NCBI RefSeq assembly: GCF_001650345.1
Contig: NZ_LVHF01000012.1
Location: 992,001 to 1,056,000, forward strand
Direction of reading: 5' to 3'
Length of the DNA: 64,000 nucleotides
DNA from: Photobacterium jeanii
GTDB taxonomy: Bacteria; Pseudomonadota; Gammaproteobacteria; Enterobacterales; Vibrionaceae
Shown here: positions 25,146-34,509 of the stretch, piece by piece
How positions within the stretch are numbered: the stretch's first letter is position 1
Layout: each line of letters starts with the position of its first letter
The notes under the pieces: generated by a model
Told to the model about the DNA's origin: nothing
Database searches by the model: none
What the model saw: the letters and a program-made list of their open reading frames with translations, nothing else
Translations under genes and position numbers: made by a program

Positions 25146-25233
25146 TGGCGGTGAGGGAGGGATTCGAACCCTCGATACGTTGCCGTATACACACTTTCCA
25201 GGCGTGCTCCTTCAGCCACTCGGACACCTCACC
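25146..25233 (-). tRNA. tRNA-Ser (anticodon GGA)
   Basis: Class II tRNA of about 88 bases with encoded CCA. The minus strand starts GGTGAGGTGTCCGAGTGG, the anticodon loop CTGGAAA gives GGA, the long variable arm is ATACGGCAACGTAT, the T-arm is GGGTTCGAATCCC, and the acceptor pairs GGTGAGG with CCTCACC. First of a two-tRNA transcript with tRNA-Ser(UGA). Confidence 0.97.
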
Positions 25234-25513
25234 ACATTGTTTGCTAAGCTCATCGCTCAACAGGGTCGCTACTATAGTGCTAACCCTTTATTGGGTCAAT
25301 AAAAAAAATGAATTTATAGTTTGAGCGTTCAAAAATACGACAACGATAGGTTTTGCTGAATTATTCCCAATCAGACTACTGCGACTCCTGTTAGCGACTG
25401 ATACAATGACAGCATAGATTTAAGTCCTCGCTTTGTTACACAACTAGCAACATGCGAGATGAGAATACCCGTGACACACATAAACGAATGTCACCCTAAA
25501 TCGAGAGTGAATT

Positions 25514-26089
25514 ATGTCTTCACAATTACGTGCAATTTTGCAAAAGCCTGAGCTAGCGGAACAACTGCTACCAGAAGCTCAAACACGTGGCTTTGTTACA
25601 GCTATGGCAGCAGCACCTCACTTGCTAGATCCTGCTGAATGGTTGGCTTTTCTGTGGGGCGGTGATGAAGTTTCACCATTCACAGCACAAGAAGATTTAG
25701 AAGCTTACGCCAATGCGATTGTGGCCCTATGGAACGAAACTCGCGAAGCGCTACTAACGAACACTTGGGCGTGGGCTGAAGGTTGCGGTCTAGATGATCA
25801 AGAGATCGTGACAGAAGATACTCGCGACTTCGCTGAAGGTCTTCTTCAAGGCTGGCAACTAGCACGCGATGATTGGGAAACCATCATGCCAGAAGACACC
25901 GAAGATAGCGCTCTGCTAGGTGGTGTATTACTTTCTATCAGCCTACTTTACGATCCAGAGAATGCAATGCAAGCTCTAGCGGAAGAAGGTGCAGACGCAC
26001 TGGCGCAGTTTGGTGAAATCTACAAATCTGTACCTATGATGCTTTGTGGTTTATCTCAACGTGCCCATGCACTTGTAAGCAACGCTTAA
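25514..26089 (+). CDS. UPF0149 (YecA/YgfB) family protein
   Basis: Acidic, helical cytoplasmic protein of 191 residues. Recognised from the N-terminal GFVTAMAAAPHLLDPAEWLAFLWG and the mid-region TEDTRDFAEGLLQGWQLARDDW, typical of UPF0149 proteins. Unlike YecA proper, it has no C-terminal SEC-C zinc-binding motif (CxCxSGKKYK-type) and ends ...RAHALVSNA, so it is the short form. Function not established. Monocistronic with a strong terminator; the tRNA-Ser pair is transcribed away from it. Confidence 0.82.
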   Translation: MSSQLRAILQKPELAEQLLPEAQTRGFVTAMAAAPHLLDPAEWLAFLWGGDEVSPFTAQEDLEAYANAIVALWNETREALLTNTWAWAEGCGLDDQEIVTEDTRDFAEGLLQGWQLARDDWETIMPEDTEDSALLGGVLLSISLLYDPENAMQALAEEGADALAQFGEIYKSVPMMLCGLSQRAHALVSNA

Positions 26090-26121
26090 TCGCACTTGCG
26101 ACAAGATTAAACTCAATACGC

Positions 26122-26147
26122 AAACGGCAGCCCAATGGCTGCCGTTT
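26122..26147 (+). terminator. Terminator after the UPF0149 gene
   Basis: Eleven-base-pair stem AAACGGCAGCC / GGCTGCCGTTT with loop CAAT, followed by TTTATA. Confidence 0.85.
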
Positions 26148-26173
26148 TTATATCAGATAGTGTTAATAACACC

Positions 26174-27040
26174 TTAACGATGACAAACCCCGTTGGCTTG
26201 CATCTTACGATGCCAATAGATCAACGCAAAAGCAGGAATGTTCATCAATACGCCATAGAGCAAAGGCGTTACGGCAAATTCAGGACGCCCCAATAGTACG
26301 ACCGCAGCAAAAATCGCGGTTCCCGCATTTTGAATGCCAACTTCAATGGCAAAAGTTTTTACAACTTTACTGCCCTCGCCCAAGGTTCTTGCGACCAAAG
26401 CCCCCATCAGCATACCTGCCACACAGAGTACTATGGCTGCCACTGTCGCCATCGAGGCCATTAGGTGGAAAACTTTTGTGTTGGCAACCAAGGTAATCGC
26501 AACCGTAAAGAACAATACCCACAACGCGCTTTTACCGGCAACGGTTGTCAACGAGGCAAACCACGGCTTACGCTCTGCAAAATGATGTAAAGCTATTCCC
26601 AATAGAACCGGCACAATAGTCACTGCCGCCAATTGTAAGATTGCTGTTTTCAATGGAATCGCAAGTACAAGCTCTGGCATTAACCAAGTGACTAACATTG
26701 GCATGCTAAAAGGAATGATCAAACTGCTAATCGCCGTCATGGTAATAGACAAAGCAGAGTCACCACCGCTTAAGTGAGTAATGGCATTAGATGAGGCTCC
26801 GCCAGGAGCTAAAGCGAGTAACCACAATCCAACGGCAACAGGCTCAGGTAAACCTAATACAGTGATCACCGCATAAGCCAACAAAGGTAAACCGAGCAGT
26901 TGCGCTAATAAGGCTGCAATGACTTTAAGCGGATACTGGCTGACACGGGCAAAATCGGCAACGCGCAACGTCATTCCCACACAAAACATCATCCATGCAA
27001 GCGCAATCGGTAACGCCACTGTTAATAGTGTCTGACTCAT
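26174..27040 (-). CDS. Bile acid:sodium symporter family (SBF/BASS) transporter
   Basis: Integral membrane protein of 288 residues with eight to nine predicted helices. The SBF-family hallmark ALAPGGASSNAITHLSGGDSAL (unwound crossing helix with a sodium/substrate site) lies near residues 76-97. The second repeat carries EVGIQNAGTAIFAAVVL near 233-249. The first helix with MMFCVGMTLRVADF is also typical. The family takes up bile acids, organic acids such as pyruvate, or other anions with Na+; the substrate is not predictable. Monocistronic; the upstream 200 bases contain the nadA terminator. Confidence 0.88.
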   Translation of the reverse strand: MSQTLLTVALPIALAWMMFCVGMTLRVADFARVSQYPLKVIAALLAQLLGLPLLAYAVITVLGLPEPVAVGLWLLALAPGGASSNAITHLSGGDSALSITMTAISSLIIPFSMPMLVTWLMPELVLAIPLKTAILQLAAVTIVPVLLGIALHHFAERKPWFASLTTVAGKSALWVLFFTVAITLVANTKVFHLMASMATVAAIVLCVAGMLMGALVARTLGEGSKVVKTFAIEVGIQNAGTAIFAAVVLLGRPEFAVTPLLYGVLMNIPAFALIYWHRKMQANGVCHR

Positions 27041-27170
27041 GGTTTATCCCTATTTAAATCCAGTTACACATATTCTACGCTTCGCCTACCCTTGCAATAC
27101 CACACCTGAGACGAGACGAATCAACTCAGTATGACTATCAGCAGACTCCGCCGACGCACTCTAACATAAA

Positions 27171-27198
27171 AAAATAGCGACCCAAAGGTCGCTATTTT
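27171..27198 (-). terminator. Terminator of nadA
   Basis: Twelve-base-pair stem AAAATAGCGACC / GGTCGCTATTTT with loop CAAA, 42 bases after the nadA stop, A-rich on the left and T-rich on the right, so it may also work in the other direction. Confidence 0.85.
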
Positions 27199-27239
27199 TA
27201 TGATTTTATTGCCATTACACAGAGCAACACTTTATAAAA

Positions 27240-28301
27240 TTAAGCGTTACCTTTCACTTTTAACTGCAGCTCAGCAGCAAAATCTAGCATGCGATTGAGT
27301 GGGATAAGTGATTTCTCACGCAATGATTCATCGACAAAGATTTCATGCTCACTGCCGCCATCACGTAGCGCTTGTTCAATGGCTTTCAAACCGTTCATCG
27401 CCATCCAAGGACAATGTGCACAGCTACGACAGGTTGCACCAGCACCTGCTGTTGGTGCTTCCACCAATTCTTTCTCAGGGACTAATTGCTGCATCTTAAA
27501 GAAGATACCTTTGTCAGTTGCCACAATCAGTTTTTGATTTGGTAACGCTTTCGCCGCTTTGATCAATTGGCTTGTTGAGCCTACGGCATCAGCTAGTTCA
27601 ACCACACTAGCAGGCGATTCAGGGTGAACGAGAATCGCAGCATCTGGGTGGAGATGCTTCATGTCACGTAGCGCTTTGGCTGAGAATTCATCGTGAACCA
27701 CACACTCGCCTTGCCACAGTAGCATTTCAGCCCCTGTTTGATTGGCAATGTACGAACCTAAGTGGCGGTCAGGACCCCAAATGATTTTTTTGTCTTCACT
27801 ATCAAGGTGTTCAACAATTTCTAGTGCAATACTGGAAGTCACAACCCAATCGGCGCGTGCTTTAACTGCAGCAGAGGTATTCGCGTACACCACCACAGTG
27901 TGGTCTGGGTGAGCATCGCAGAATTCAGTAAATTTATCGGCTGGACAGCCTAGATCAAGCGAGCATTCCGCTTCCAAGGTTGGCATCAGTACATGTTTCT
28001 CTGGGGTCAGGATTTTCGCTGACTCGCCCATAAAACGTACGCCACAGATAATCAATGTTTTTGCAGGGTGTTGATTACCAAAACGGGCCATCTCTAGGGA
28101 ATCACCAACAAAACCGCCTGTTTCTTCAGCTAGGGCCTGAATCTCAGGATCGGTATAGTAGTGGGCGACTAAAACCGCATCTTTTTCCTGAAGTAGGGTT
28201 TTAATTTTCTCTTTGTATACCTGTTTCTCTTCCGCACTCATTGGTTGAGGTTTTGGTGGAAACGGGTAAATCGTCTCTGACGGATCGAATGTTAAGCTCA
28301 T
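27240..28301 (-). CDS. nadA: Quinolinate synthase NadA
   Basis: 4Fe-4S enzyme of NAD biosynthesis condensing iminoaspartate (from NadB) with dihydroxyacetone phosphate, 353 residues. The three cluster cysteines can be placed as in E. coli: one in [14 protein letters not shown], one in [13 protein letters not shown], and one in the C-terminal [13 protein letters not shown] stretch. Other family blocks are [35 protein letters not shown] and [11 protein letters not shown]. It lies downstream of cpoB as in E. coli, but a terminator separates them and no tRNAs intervene. No NadR-type operator was recognised. Confidence 0.96.
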   Translation of the reverse strand: MSLTFDPSETIYPFPPKPQPMSAEEKQVYKEKIKTLLQEKDAVLVAHYYTDPEIQALAEETGGFVGDSLEMARFGNQHPAKTLIICGVRFMGESAKILTPEKHVLMPTLEAECSLDLGCPADKFTEFCDAHPDHTVVVYANTSAAVKARADWVVTSSIALEIVEHLDSEDKKIIWGPDRHLGSYIANQTGAEMLLWQGECVVHDEFSAKALRDMKHLHPDAAILVHPESPASVVELADAVGSTSQLIKAAKALPNQKLIVATDKGIFFKMQQLVPEKELVEAPTAGAGATCRSCAHCPWMAMNGLKAIEQALRDGGSEHEIFVDESLREKSLIPLNRMLDFAAELQLKVKGNA

Positions 28302-28470
28302 TACTCACTTGCTCTATCAGCTAGTCCTTACTATCCGGACATTATACACAGCGTGCCGCCTTTTTCCCTCTTTTCTTATTTCACACGCAGTTTGGTTACC
28401 CTTTCACCAAGCGGGATTTCTCTTAATTAATGGTGAGTGCATGGGGTTTATTAACAGTATAGATAACAAA

Positions 28471-28495
28471 AAGGCCAGCAATTCATGCTGGCCTT
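28471..28495 (-). terminator. Terminator of the tol-pal-cpoB operon
   Basis: Ten-base-pair stem AAGGCCAGCA / TGCTGGCCTT with a five-base loop, followed on the minus strand by TTTTTGTTA. Lies 20 bases after the cpoB stop. Confidence 0.85.
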
Positions 28496-28514
28496 CACGG
28501 TAATTCAATCGCAA

Positions 28515-29264
28515 TTAATTACCTAGTTTTTTCAGATTCGCTTGTGCTTGTCGTGAGCTGGTTGAATCAGGGTAACTCTTAACGACTTCCTGATACATTT
28601 TCTTCGCTTCAGCTACGTCTTTGCTGCGCTCGGCAATCACGCCAAGTTTTAACATTGCATCGGCACGTTTATTCGAATCACTGTAGCTGGCAACAGCCTT
28701 AAACTGCTCGCCCGCTTGCTTTAATTGGTTCTTAGTAAAGTACAGCTGACCAAGCCAGTAATGGGCATTTGGCTTGTAGGCAGATTCTGGGTACGAAGCC
28801 AGGAAGCCCTCAAAGGCTTTCACTGCGCCATCGTAATCTTTCTCTTTCAAGATCAGATTAACGGCTTTTTCGTAGTCTGCATTTTCACTGACATTACCGG
28901 TATAAGTTTCTGTGGATTTGGGTTTGGCATCCGCAGTGTCTGTCGCTTTTTGTGGTTGGCGGCTTAGTGCATCCACTTCACGGTACAGTTCACGTTGGCG
29001 CTCTAACATTTGACTTAAGTCATACGAGTTGCGCTCTACGACACCACGAAGTTCATCCATTTCCGAAGCCAATTGTTCAAGCTGACGTTGCATGTCGATT
29101 TGAACTTGGTTTCTGGCCTCAAGCATCCGCTCCAATCGCTCAAGGCTACTTCCCTGAGCACTGCTACTGTTTAGCTCAGTAACGGGAGCAGGAGCGGCGA
29201 CCACTTGGGTCGCCGCACCAACCAGCAACGCCAATGCGGCTACGCGCATCTTGTTACTGTTCAT
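28515..29264 (-). CDS. cpoB: Cell division coordinator CpoB (YbgF)
   Basis: Periplasmic protein of 249 residues that links peptidoglycan synthesis by PBP1B with Tol-dependent outer-membrane constriction. A signal peptide (about 1-23, ending VVAAPAP) is followed by a trimerising coiled coil (SSLERLERMLEARNQVQIDM through QMLERQRELYREVDALS). A linker leads to C-terminal TPR repeats (YEKAVNLILKEKDYDGAVKA, KPNAHYWLGQLYFTKNQLKQ, RADAMLKLGVIAERSKDVAE). Typical length. It follows pal by 12 bases and ends the operon. Confidence 0.94.
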   Translation of the reverse strand: MNSNKMRVAALALLVGAATQVVAAPAPVTELNSSSAQGSSLERLERMLEARNQVQIDMQRQLEQLASEMDELRGVVERNSYDLSQMLERQRELYREVDALSRQPQKATDTADAKPKSTETYTGNVSENADYEKAVNLILKEKDYDGAVKAFEGFLASYPESAYKPNAHYWLGQLYFTKNQLKQAGEQFKAVASYSDSNKRADAMLKLGVIAERSKDVAEAKKMYQEVVKSYPDSTSSRQAQANLKKLGN

Positions 29265-29276
29265 AGTTATTACCTA

Positions 29277-29804
29277 TTACTTGTACACTAGAACCGAACG
29301 ACGGTTCTTCGCGTAATCAGCTTCAGTGTGACCAAGCACTAGTGGCTTCTCTTCACCGTAGCTTACGATATCAAGTTGGTTTGCAGAAACACCTAGCGCT
29401 TGTAGGTATTTAGCAACAGCGTTAGCACGACGCTCGCCTAGTGCAATGTTGTACTCTGGCGTACCGCGCTCATCTGCGTGACCTTCAACGTTCACTTTTT
29501 GAGCTGGGTTGTTACGTAGGTACTCAGCGTGTGCTTCTAGCATAGCTTGATAATCAGGTTGGATTTCTGCGTTATCAAACTTGAAGTAAATAGTTTGCTC
29601 TTGACGTAGTTCTTGGTTACGTAGTTCTTGCTCAGAAAGAACAGGAGTTTCGTTTTCAACTGGTGTTGTCACTACTGTTTGCTCTGATGCTTTGTTAGTG
29701 CTTTCAGAAGCAGAAGTTTCAGTACCTTCAGTTGAGCTACAAGCCGCAAGAGTCATCATTGGCAGCGCAATTGCCAGCCCCTTTAAAACTTTATTAAGTT
29801 GCAT
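29277..29804 (-). CDS. pal: Peptidoglycan-associated lipoprotein Pal
   Basis: Outer-membrane lipoprotein of 175 residues. Lipobox LAAC with Cys22 after a short hydrophobic signal peptide. A Ser/Thr/Glu-rich linker is followed by an OmpA-like peptidoglycan-binding domain (about 68-175) with [18 protein letters not shown] and [20 protein letters not shown], which bind meso-diaminopimelate. It interacts with TolB and TolA to keep the outer membrane attached during division. The gene lies 33 bases after tolB. Confidence 0.97.
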   Translation of the reverse strand: MQLNKVLKGLAIALPMMTLAACSSTEGTETSASESTNKASEQTVVTTPVENETPVLSEQELRNQELRQEQTIYFKFDNAEIQPDYQAMLEAHAEYLRNNPAQKVNVEGHADERGTPEYNIALGERRANAVAKYLQALGVSANQLDIVSYGEEKPLVLGHTEADYAKNRRSVLVYK

Positions 29805-29837
29805 TTTATTGTTCCTTGTTTGCTAATTTACGTGAAC

Positions 29838-31184
29838 TTAGAGATATGGGCCCCAAGAAGGCGCACGTACTCGTCCGTTCGTCGCAGGTAAACGTGCTTT
29901 AAAGCGCCCGTCAATCGACACTAACGACAGTTCGTTTGATTTATTATTCACTGAACTGTAGATCACCATGCCGCCGTTCGGTGCAATGCTTGGAGACTCA
30001 TCCAAAAATGTTTTGGTCAAAATTTGAAGAGCTCCAGTCTTCAGGTCTTGCTTCGCAATGTTGTAGCCAGAATCAGATCTGTGCACCATCACTAAGAAGC
30101 GACCATCAGGGGTCAGCTGACCGCCTAAGTTTTGACTGCCCTGCCAAGTCAAACGCTCAGTTTTGCCGTCAGCTAAATTTACTCGATATATCTGAGGTTT
30201 ACCACCTCTGTCTGAGGTAAATACCAAAGACTGCCCGTCAGGATCCCAAAATGCTTCGGTATTGTTCGCGCGACCACGGGTAATTTGCGTTAATTTCTTG
30301 GTTTCCAAATCTTTTACGTAGATTTGCAGGCTACCACTTTTCGATAATACCAAAGCTAGTTTCTTACCGTCGGGAGAGAAGCGTGGCGAACCATTATGAC
30401 GAGGGAATGAAGTCACCATTTCACGCGTACCCTTGTAGATATCCATTACAAAGATTTGCGCTTGGTCGTTTTCAAAACTCACGTAAGCAAGCTTACTTCC
30501 ATCAGGAGACCAAGACGGTGACATTAATGGCTGACGAGATTTCAGTACCAAACGCTCATTGAAGCCGTCGTAATCTGCGATACGCAGTTGGTAAGGGTAT
30601 TTTGCTTTATCGTCAATCACTACGTATGCGATACGCGTTAAGAAAGCACCACGCTCGCCCGTTAGTTTTTCGTATACTAAATCAGAAATACGGTGTGCAT
30701 ATTGACGCAGGCGCTTACCTTTCACTGTGGCACGGTTATTCACCAATAAGTGATCTTTAGTCAGTACCAACTCACCGCCACTTAAACCACGGCTTTCTCC
30801 ACTGGTTAATTGACCACGAACGATATCAACCAATTGATACTGAACAACATAGTTACCATCAACGTCTTGGCTGATTTGACCAGTTACAAGTGCGTCAACG
30901 CCCATAGATGTCCACGCATCGTAATCCACTTGCGATTCATCGTATGGTGTTTGTGGCATTTTGCTGGCTGCAATTGGGCTAAATTTACCACTGCGCTGTA
31001 AGTCAGAAGCAATCACTTTGGATACATCCGATGGCAACTTGCCATCGCCGTTCCATTTGAATGGGACAACACCAATTGGGCGTGCTGAATCAATACCTTC
31101 GGTGATAACCAGCTCAAGTTCGGCATGGGCAAGTTGGCTAAAGCCAATCAGTGCCACACATAACGCCATTATCCAACGTTTCAT
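29838..31184 (-). CDS. tolB: Tol-Pal system protein TolB
   Basis: Periplasmic protein of 448 residues. Signal peptide about 1-21 (cut near [10 protein letters not shown]). The N-terminal alpha/beta domain (GVVPFKWNG...[12 protein letters not shown]) is followed by a six-bladed beta-propeller formed from repeats with the [15 protein letters not shown] / [10 protein letters not shown] / [14 protein letters not shown] pattern. The propeller binds Pal and, at its N-terminal box, TolA. The gene is 11 bases after tolA, in standard order. Confidence 0.97.
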   Translation of the reverse strand: MKRWIMALCVALIGFSQLAHAELELVITEGIDSARPIGVVPFKWNGDGKLPSDVSKVIASDLQRSGKFSPIAASKMPQTPYDESQVDYDAWTSMGVDALVTGQISQDVDGNYVVQYQLVDIVRGQLTSGESRGLSGGELVLTKDHLLVNNRATVKGKRLRQYAHRISDLVYEKLTGERGAFLTRIAYVVIDDKAKYPYQLRIADYDGFNERLVLKSRQPLMSPSWSPDGSKLAYVSFENDQAQIFVMDIYKGTREMVTSFPRHNGSPRFSPDGKKLALVLSKSGSLQIYVKDLETKKLTQITRGRANNTEAFWDPDGQSLVFTSDRGGKPQIYRVNLADGKTERLTWQGSQNLGGQLTPDGRFLVMVHRSDSGYNIAKQDLKTGALQILTKTFLDESPSIAPNGGMVIYSSVNNKSNELSLVSIDGRFKARLPATNGRVRAPSWGPYL

Positions 31185-31195
31185 ATTTTATCCTT

Positions 31196-32218
31196 TTACT
31201 CTGGGCTGACGGTTAGTCGAATAGAACGTAGCTTTTCAACCACAGCGGGATCTTCAGGCATAGGGAATTGGCTCACCTTCACCACTGCAGCTTTCGCAGC
31301 ACGACATAGTGTCGCATCACCACCATCTTCACTCGCATCCAACAATAGACCGTTCGCTGACAAGCGCATACGGATGACACACTCTTTGCCAAAAAAGCTC
31401 TGATCCACCAGCAAGTTCTGTTGGATCATTTGCTTATAGATACTACCGTAGCGTTTCGCTTCGTCAGCAATAAACTGACCACGCGCCCCGCCACGTTGTT
31501 CGGTTTCTGCTTCCAGCCCGGCAAACATATCGTTTAGCGCTGCTTCTTGCTGGCGTTGCAATTCACGCGCTTCGGCAGCTTTACGTTCTGCTTCTTTACG
31601 AGCTTGCTCAGCTTTCTTGGCAGCTGCTTCAGCTCGTTTTCGCTCGGCCTCTTTCGCTTTACGCGCTTCTTCTGCCTTGCGAGCGGCTTCTTCCGCTTTG
31701 CGCTGTTCTGCTAGCTTACGCTGACGCTCTTGCTCCGCTTTACGTGCTGCCTCTTGTTTGGCTTTTCGCTCCGCTTCTGCTTTAGCAGCTTGCGCTTTTG
31801 CCACTTTCGCTGCTTCATCAGCTTTGCGTTTTTCTTCTGCGGCTTTCTTACGCTCCGCAGCCACACGTTGACGTTCTTTCTCCGCTTCACGTGCTTCTTT
31901 TTCTGCTTTGAGCTTATTAGCTTTTAGTTCACGCAGGCGTTTCTCTTCTGCCTGACGTTGTTTCTCTAGCTGTGCCGCTTGTTGTTCTAAACGGCGTAAG
32001 CGATCTTGCTCTGCCTTTTTCGCATTTTCACGCTCTTGTCTGATCCGCTGGGCTTGTTGATTGACCAAAGCAGGATCGACAACGACGGCTTGTATGGTAT
32101 TACCTGATTGTTTCGGTTTATCCATCGAAAAATCGGTGCCCCACAACAACGCCACCAAGAGTAAAGCATGAAGAATTAACGAAATAATGACAGCAGCGCT
32201 GTAGTTATTATTTCTCAT
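31196..32218 (-). CDS. tolA: Tol-Pal system energy-transducing protein TolA
   Basis: Inner-membrane protein of 340 residues that transmits proton-motive force from TolQR to Pal/TolB. One N-terminal membrane helix (AAVIISLILHALLLVALLW) contains the conserved SxxxH-type Ser/His face that contacts TolQ. A very long helical domain (about 50-235) is composed almost wholly of Lys, Glu, Ala, Arg and Gln repeats. The C-terminal globular domain (about 240-340) has the conserved CVIRMRLSANGLLLDA and the cysteine pair expected for TolA-III. The Ala/Glu/Lys repeat explains many spurious opposite-strand frames. 14 bases after tolR. Confidence 0.96.
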   Translation of the reverse strand: MRNNNYSAAVIISLILHALLLVALLWGTDFSMDKPKQSGNTIQAVVVDPALVNQQAQRIRQERENAKKAEQDRLRRLEQQAAQLEKQRQAEEKRLRELKANKLKAEKEAREAEKERQRVAAERKKAAEEKRKADEAAKVAKAQAAKAEAERKAKQEAARKAEQERQRKLAEQRKAEEAARKAEEARKAKEAERKRAEAAAKKAEQARKEAERKAAEARELQRQQEAALNDMFAGLEAETEQRGGARGQFIADEAKRYGSIYKQMIQQNLLVDQSFFGKECVIRMRLSANGLLLDASEDGGDATLCRAAKAAVVKVSQFPMPEDPAVVEKLRSIRLTVSPE

Positions 32219-32232
32219 CGGTTTGATGACTC

Positions 32233-32676
32233 CTACTGCTCTAATGGTTCCGTCATTAGGCCTACCGATGCTACCCCAGCGCGGTTTAGCGCATCTAAGG
32301 TTTCAATAATATAGGCATACTGTGCACGGCTATCACCGCCCACTAACACAGTTGATTTCGGGTTCAACTGTAATTCAGCGCGAACACGCGTCAGCATGTC
32401 ATTCATGTTTAACCCACGAACGACATCGCCGTTGTTCACACTTAACCCTAAGTTACCATTCTGATCGACTTCGACAATAATGGGCGCACCACTGTCATCT
32501 TTAGAGAGGTCGGCTACCGACTTAGCCGTCGAGGTTGCCGGTAGCTCTACATCCACCCCTTGCGTAACAAAAGGTGCCGTTACCATGAAGATGATAAGCA
32601 GTACCAACATCACATCGATATACGGCACCACGTTAATCTCGGCCGTCATTTTTCGCTTTTTTGGTTGGTACGCCAT
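32233..32676 (-). CDS. tolR: Tol-Pal system protein TolR
   Basis: ExbD/TolR family protein of 147 residues. A single N-terminal membrane helix follows the basic start KKRKMTAEINVVPYIDVMLVLLI. The Asp in YIDVML is the essential proton-translocating residue. A periplasmic domain (about 45-147) dimerises and binds peptidoglycan. It sits three bases after the tolQ stop, consistent with coupling in the TolQR stator. Confidence 0.97.
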   Translation of the reverse strand: MAYQPKKRKMTAEINVVPYIDVMLVLLIIFMVTAPFVTQGVDVELPATSTAKSVADLSKDDSGAPIIVEVDQNGNLGLSVNNGDVVRGLNMNDMLTRVRAELQLNPKSTVLVGGDSRAQYAYIIETLDALNRAGVASVGLMTEPLEQ

Positions 32677-32679
32677 GGC

Positions 32680-33369
32680 TTATTGCTCCTGAGTGCCAGC
32701 AAAGGCTTGGCGGTGCAAGATGCTAGAGAACTCTTCCATAAAGGTTGCGTAAGTGTGCTCTAGTTTTGAAACGCGGTTTGTTAGGCGGTTATAGAACATT
32801 ACCGCAGGAATTGCCGCAAACAGACCCATCGCTGTCGCAACAAGTGCTTCCGCGATACCAGGTGCCACCATAGCCAGCGTTGCTTGCTTAACGGCACCCA
32901 ACGCGATGAAAGCGTGCATGATGCCCCATACCGTACCGAATAGACCGATGTACGGGCTGATAGAACCCACTGTCGCAAGGAACGGTAGATTGGTTTCTAG
33001 GCTATCGACTTCACGCGATAGAGAGACACGCATGGCACGACCTGTACCTTCCATTACCGCTTCTGGCACTTTGCCATTGCTGCGGTGAAGGCGAGCGAAC
33101 TCTTTAAAGCCTGCGTAAAAAATTTGTTCGGTGCCGATCAAGCTATCTTTACGTGCTGACACTTCTTGATAAAGCTGAGACAGATCGCTCGCTGACCAAA
33201 AACGGTCTTCAAAACGCTCGGCTTTAGAAATCGCTTCAGACAGGATTTGCGAACGCTTGATAATCATTGCCCATGAGACCACCGACATGCCAAGCAAAAT
33301 AAGCATTACAATTTTTACCAACAGGCTGGCCTGTAGAAACAGGTCTAGAATTGATAATTCAGCAGTCAC
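32680..33369 (-). CDS. tolQ: Tol-Pal system protein TolQ
   Basis: ExbB/TolQ stator subunit of 229 residues with three membrane helices: about 13-35, 130-155 ([20 protein letters not shown]) and 165-190 ([20 protein letters not shown]). The start codon is a GTG at 33369, preceded by GGAG at eight bases. The N-terminus [20 protein letters not shown] fits the E. coli protein. It overlaps the ybgC gene by 11 bases, suggesting translational coupling. Confidence 0.97.
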   Translation of the reverse strand: MTAELSILDLFLQASLLVKIVMLILLGMSVVSWAMIIKRSQILSEAISKAERFEDRFWSASDLSQLYQEVSARKDSLIGTEQIFYAGFKEFARLHRSNGKVPEAVMEGTGRAMRVSLSREVDSLETNLPFLATVGSISPYIGLFGTVWGIMHAFIALGAVKQATLAMVAPGIAEALVATAMGLFAAIPAVMFYNRLTNRVSKLEHTYATFMEEFSSILHRQAFAGTQEQ

Positions 33370-33772
33370 TAGATATCTCCGACTTAATATTTTCTGGAAT
33401 TGCGATAGGTTTCATGGTGCGAGAGTTAATACAGGCTACCTTAACCACGGCTTTACACAAGATTTGGCCTTCATTGTTAACTAAATCCTGACAAAATTCG
33501 ATAGATGCGCGGCGTAAATCGCTGATATGGGTGCGAACTACCAACATATCATCTAATTTGGCACCTTTTATGTAGTCAATTTCGAGGTGACGAACAACGA
33601 AGCCTACATCAGCTTCAAGCAGCGCTTGTTGACTGACACCATTTTCACGCAAGAGTTCCGTTCTTGCTCGTTCGAAGTATTTTAAATAATTGGAGTGATA
33701 CACCACCCCACCAGCGTCTGTATCTTCGTAGTAGATAGTGATGGGCCAATTAAATGTTTTCACAGCTTCCAT
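33359..33772 (-). CDS. ybgC: Acyl-CoA thioester hydrolase YbgC
   Basis: Hot-dog fold thioesterase of 137 residues, first gene of the tol-pal operon. The 4HBT signature [20 protein letters not shown] (about residues 15-34) contains the catalytic Asp and Tyr/His region. E. coli YbgC hydrolyses short acyl-CoAs and is associated with phospholipid-synthesis proteins. The start ATG at 33772 has a weak GAGAGA site. The last 11 bases overlap tolQ. Promoter presumably in the 300 bases upstream, before the cyd terminator. Confidence 0.94.
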   Translation of the reverse strand: MEAVKTFNWPITIYYEDTDAGGVVYHSNYLKYFERARTELLRENGVSQQALLEADVGFVVRHLEIDYIKGAKLDDMLVVRTHISDLRRASIEFCQDLVNNEGQILCKAVVKVACINSRTMKPIAIPENIKSEISSDC

Positions 33773-34041
33773 GGTCTCTCTCGGGTAAAACAGCAGACAT
33801 CACTATACCTAACTAAATGAGTTTAATGAAATTTCGCCGCATAATTTTGACGCTGATTATACCAAGCAAATCCGCTTATAGGGGCATAAATTCATTGCAT
33901 CATAAAGCACGACTCTCCTACATAAAAACAGTACGTTACAATGTTTATTAGCAAGTCTCTCGCTTCGAGCATGGACCTAATATTTGGCGTTTCTGCCGCT
34001 TTTGGTTTGAAAGTTTTGTAACCAAATAATTCAGATAAAAA
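33773..34041. other. Intergenic region upstream of ybgC
   Basis: About 270 bases between ybgC and the cyd operon terminator. Presumably contains the tol-pal promoter on the minus strand. No ORF, palindrome or known operator was recognised. Confidence 0.35.
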
Positions 34042-34073
34042 AACGGCCGATTGTGATATCACAATCGGCCGTT
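34042..34073 (-). terminator. Terminator of the cydABX-ybgE operon
   Basis: Perfect 15-bp stem AACGGCCGATTGTGA / TCACAATCGGCCGTT with a two-base loop, followed on the minus strand by seven T residues. Its centre TGTGATATCACA resembles a CRP half-site pair but the spacing is wrong. Confidence 0.92.
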
Positions 34074-34094
34074 ATTATTCTATTAACCCGCGTC

Positions 34095-34397
34095 TTAGAA
34101 GAAGCGTAACCAATAGATGTAGGCTAAAACTGGCAGCGCTAAAAATGGCGTGAAGAACACCTGCCAAAACCAGTTTCTTGGTACAAACCCTACCCCATAA
34201 ATCATGGTGCTACAGATTGCCCAAATCATGGCTGGCGAAATTACCGGGCCGAACCCACCAATTGCATGCGCAAATTGAGTTGGGTCCCATAGAATTAGGC
34301 CCGTTAACGCTAAACCCGCCATCATAGCTACAAGACGGATAGCGCCTTGACTCAATGGTTGATGGGCTTGTTTAACCCACAGGTTGATCTTACTCAC
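34095..34397 (-). CDS. ybgE: Cyd operon protein YbgE
   Basis: Inner-membrane protein of 100 residues with three predicted helices (IRLVAMMAGLALTGLILW; SPAMIWAICSTMIYGVGFVP; FFTPFLALPVLAYIYWL). The WDPTQFA after the first helix and GVGFVPRNWFWQ match the YbgE family (E. coli: WDPSRFA and GVGFRPQ). The frame opens to 34472, but that start lies deep inside cydX. The GTG at 34397 overlaps the cydX stop by eight bases, has GGA upstream, and yields VSKINLW, matching the known MSKI start. It always accompanies cydABX; its exact role is unclear. Confidence 0.85.
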   Translation of the reverse strand: MSKINLWVKQAHQPLSQGAIRLVAMMAGLALTGLILWDPTQFAHAIGGFGPVISPAMIWAICSTMIYGVGFVPRNWFWQVFFTPFLALPVLAYIYWLRFF

Positions 34398-34497
34398 CAG
34401 ACTCGTCCATATTTTCAGTTGTTTCCAACCAAAGCGCATTAATAATGCCGAACGAACAAGCAAGCAGAACACCTAGAATCCAAGCAAAATACCACAT
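34390..34497 (-). CDS. cydX: Cytochrome bd-I oxidase small subunit CydX
   Basis: A 35-residue single-pass membrane protein starting MWYFAWILGVLLACSFGIIN and ending ...TENMDESGE. It is nearly identical in its first 17 residues to E. coli CydX (37 aa), which stabilises the haems of cytochrome bd. The ATG at 34497 lies 12 bases after the cydB stop, with AAGGAGAC upstream. It is followed by the overlapping ybgE. Confidence 0.96.
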   Translation of the reverse strand: MWYFAWILGVLLACSFGIINALWLETTENMDESGE

Positions 34498-34509
34498 GGT
34501 GTCGTCTCC

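Noticed and set aside
31730..31927. Phe/Cys-rich frame opposite tolA
   Set aside because: Shadow of the Lys/Glu/Ala repeat of the TolA helical domain; the repeat itself is protein-level and not a DNA repeat or CRISPR.
34059..34073. CRP-like TGTGATATCACA
   Set aside because: Half-site spacing is 2 instead of 6, and the sequence is the loop end of a 15-bp terminator.
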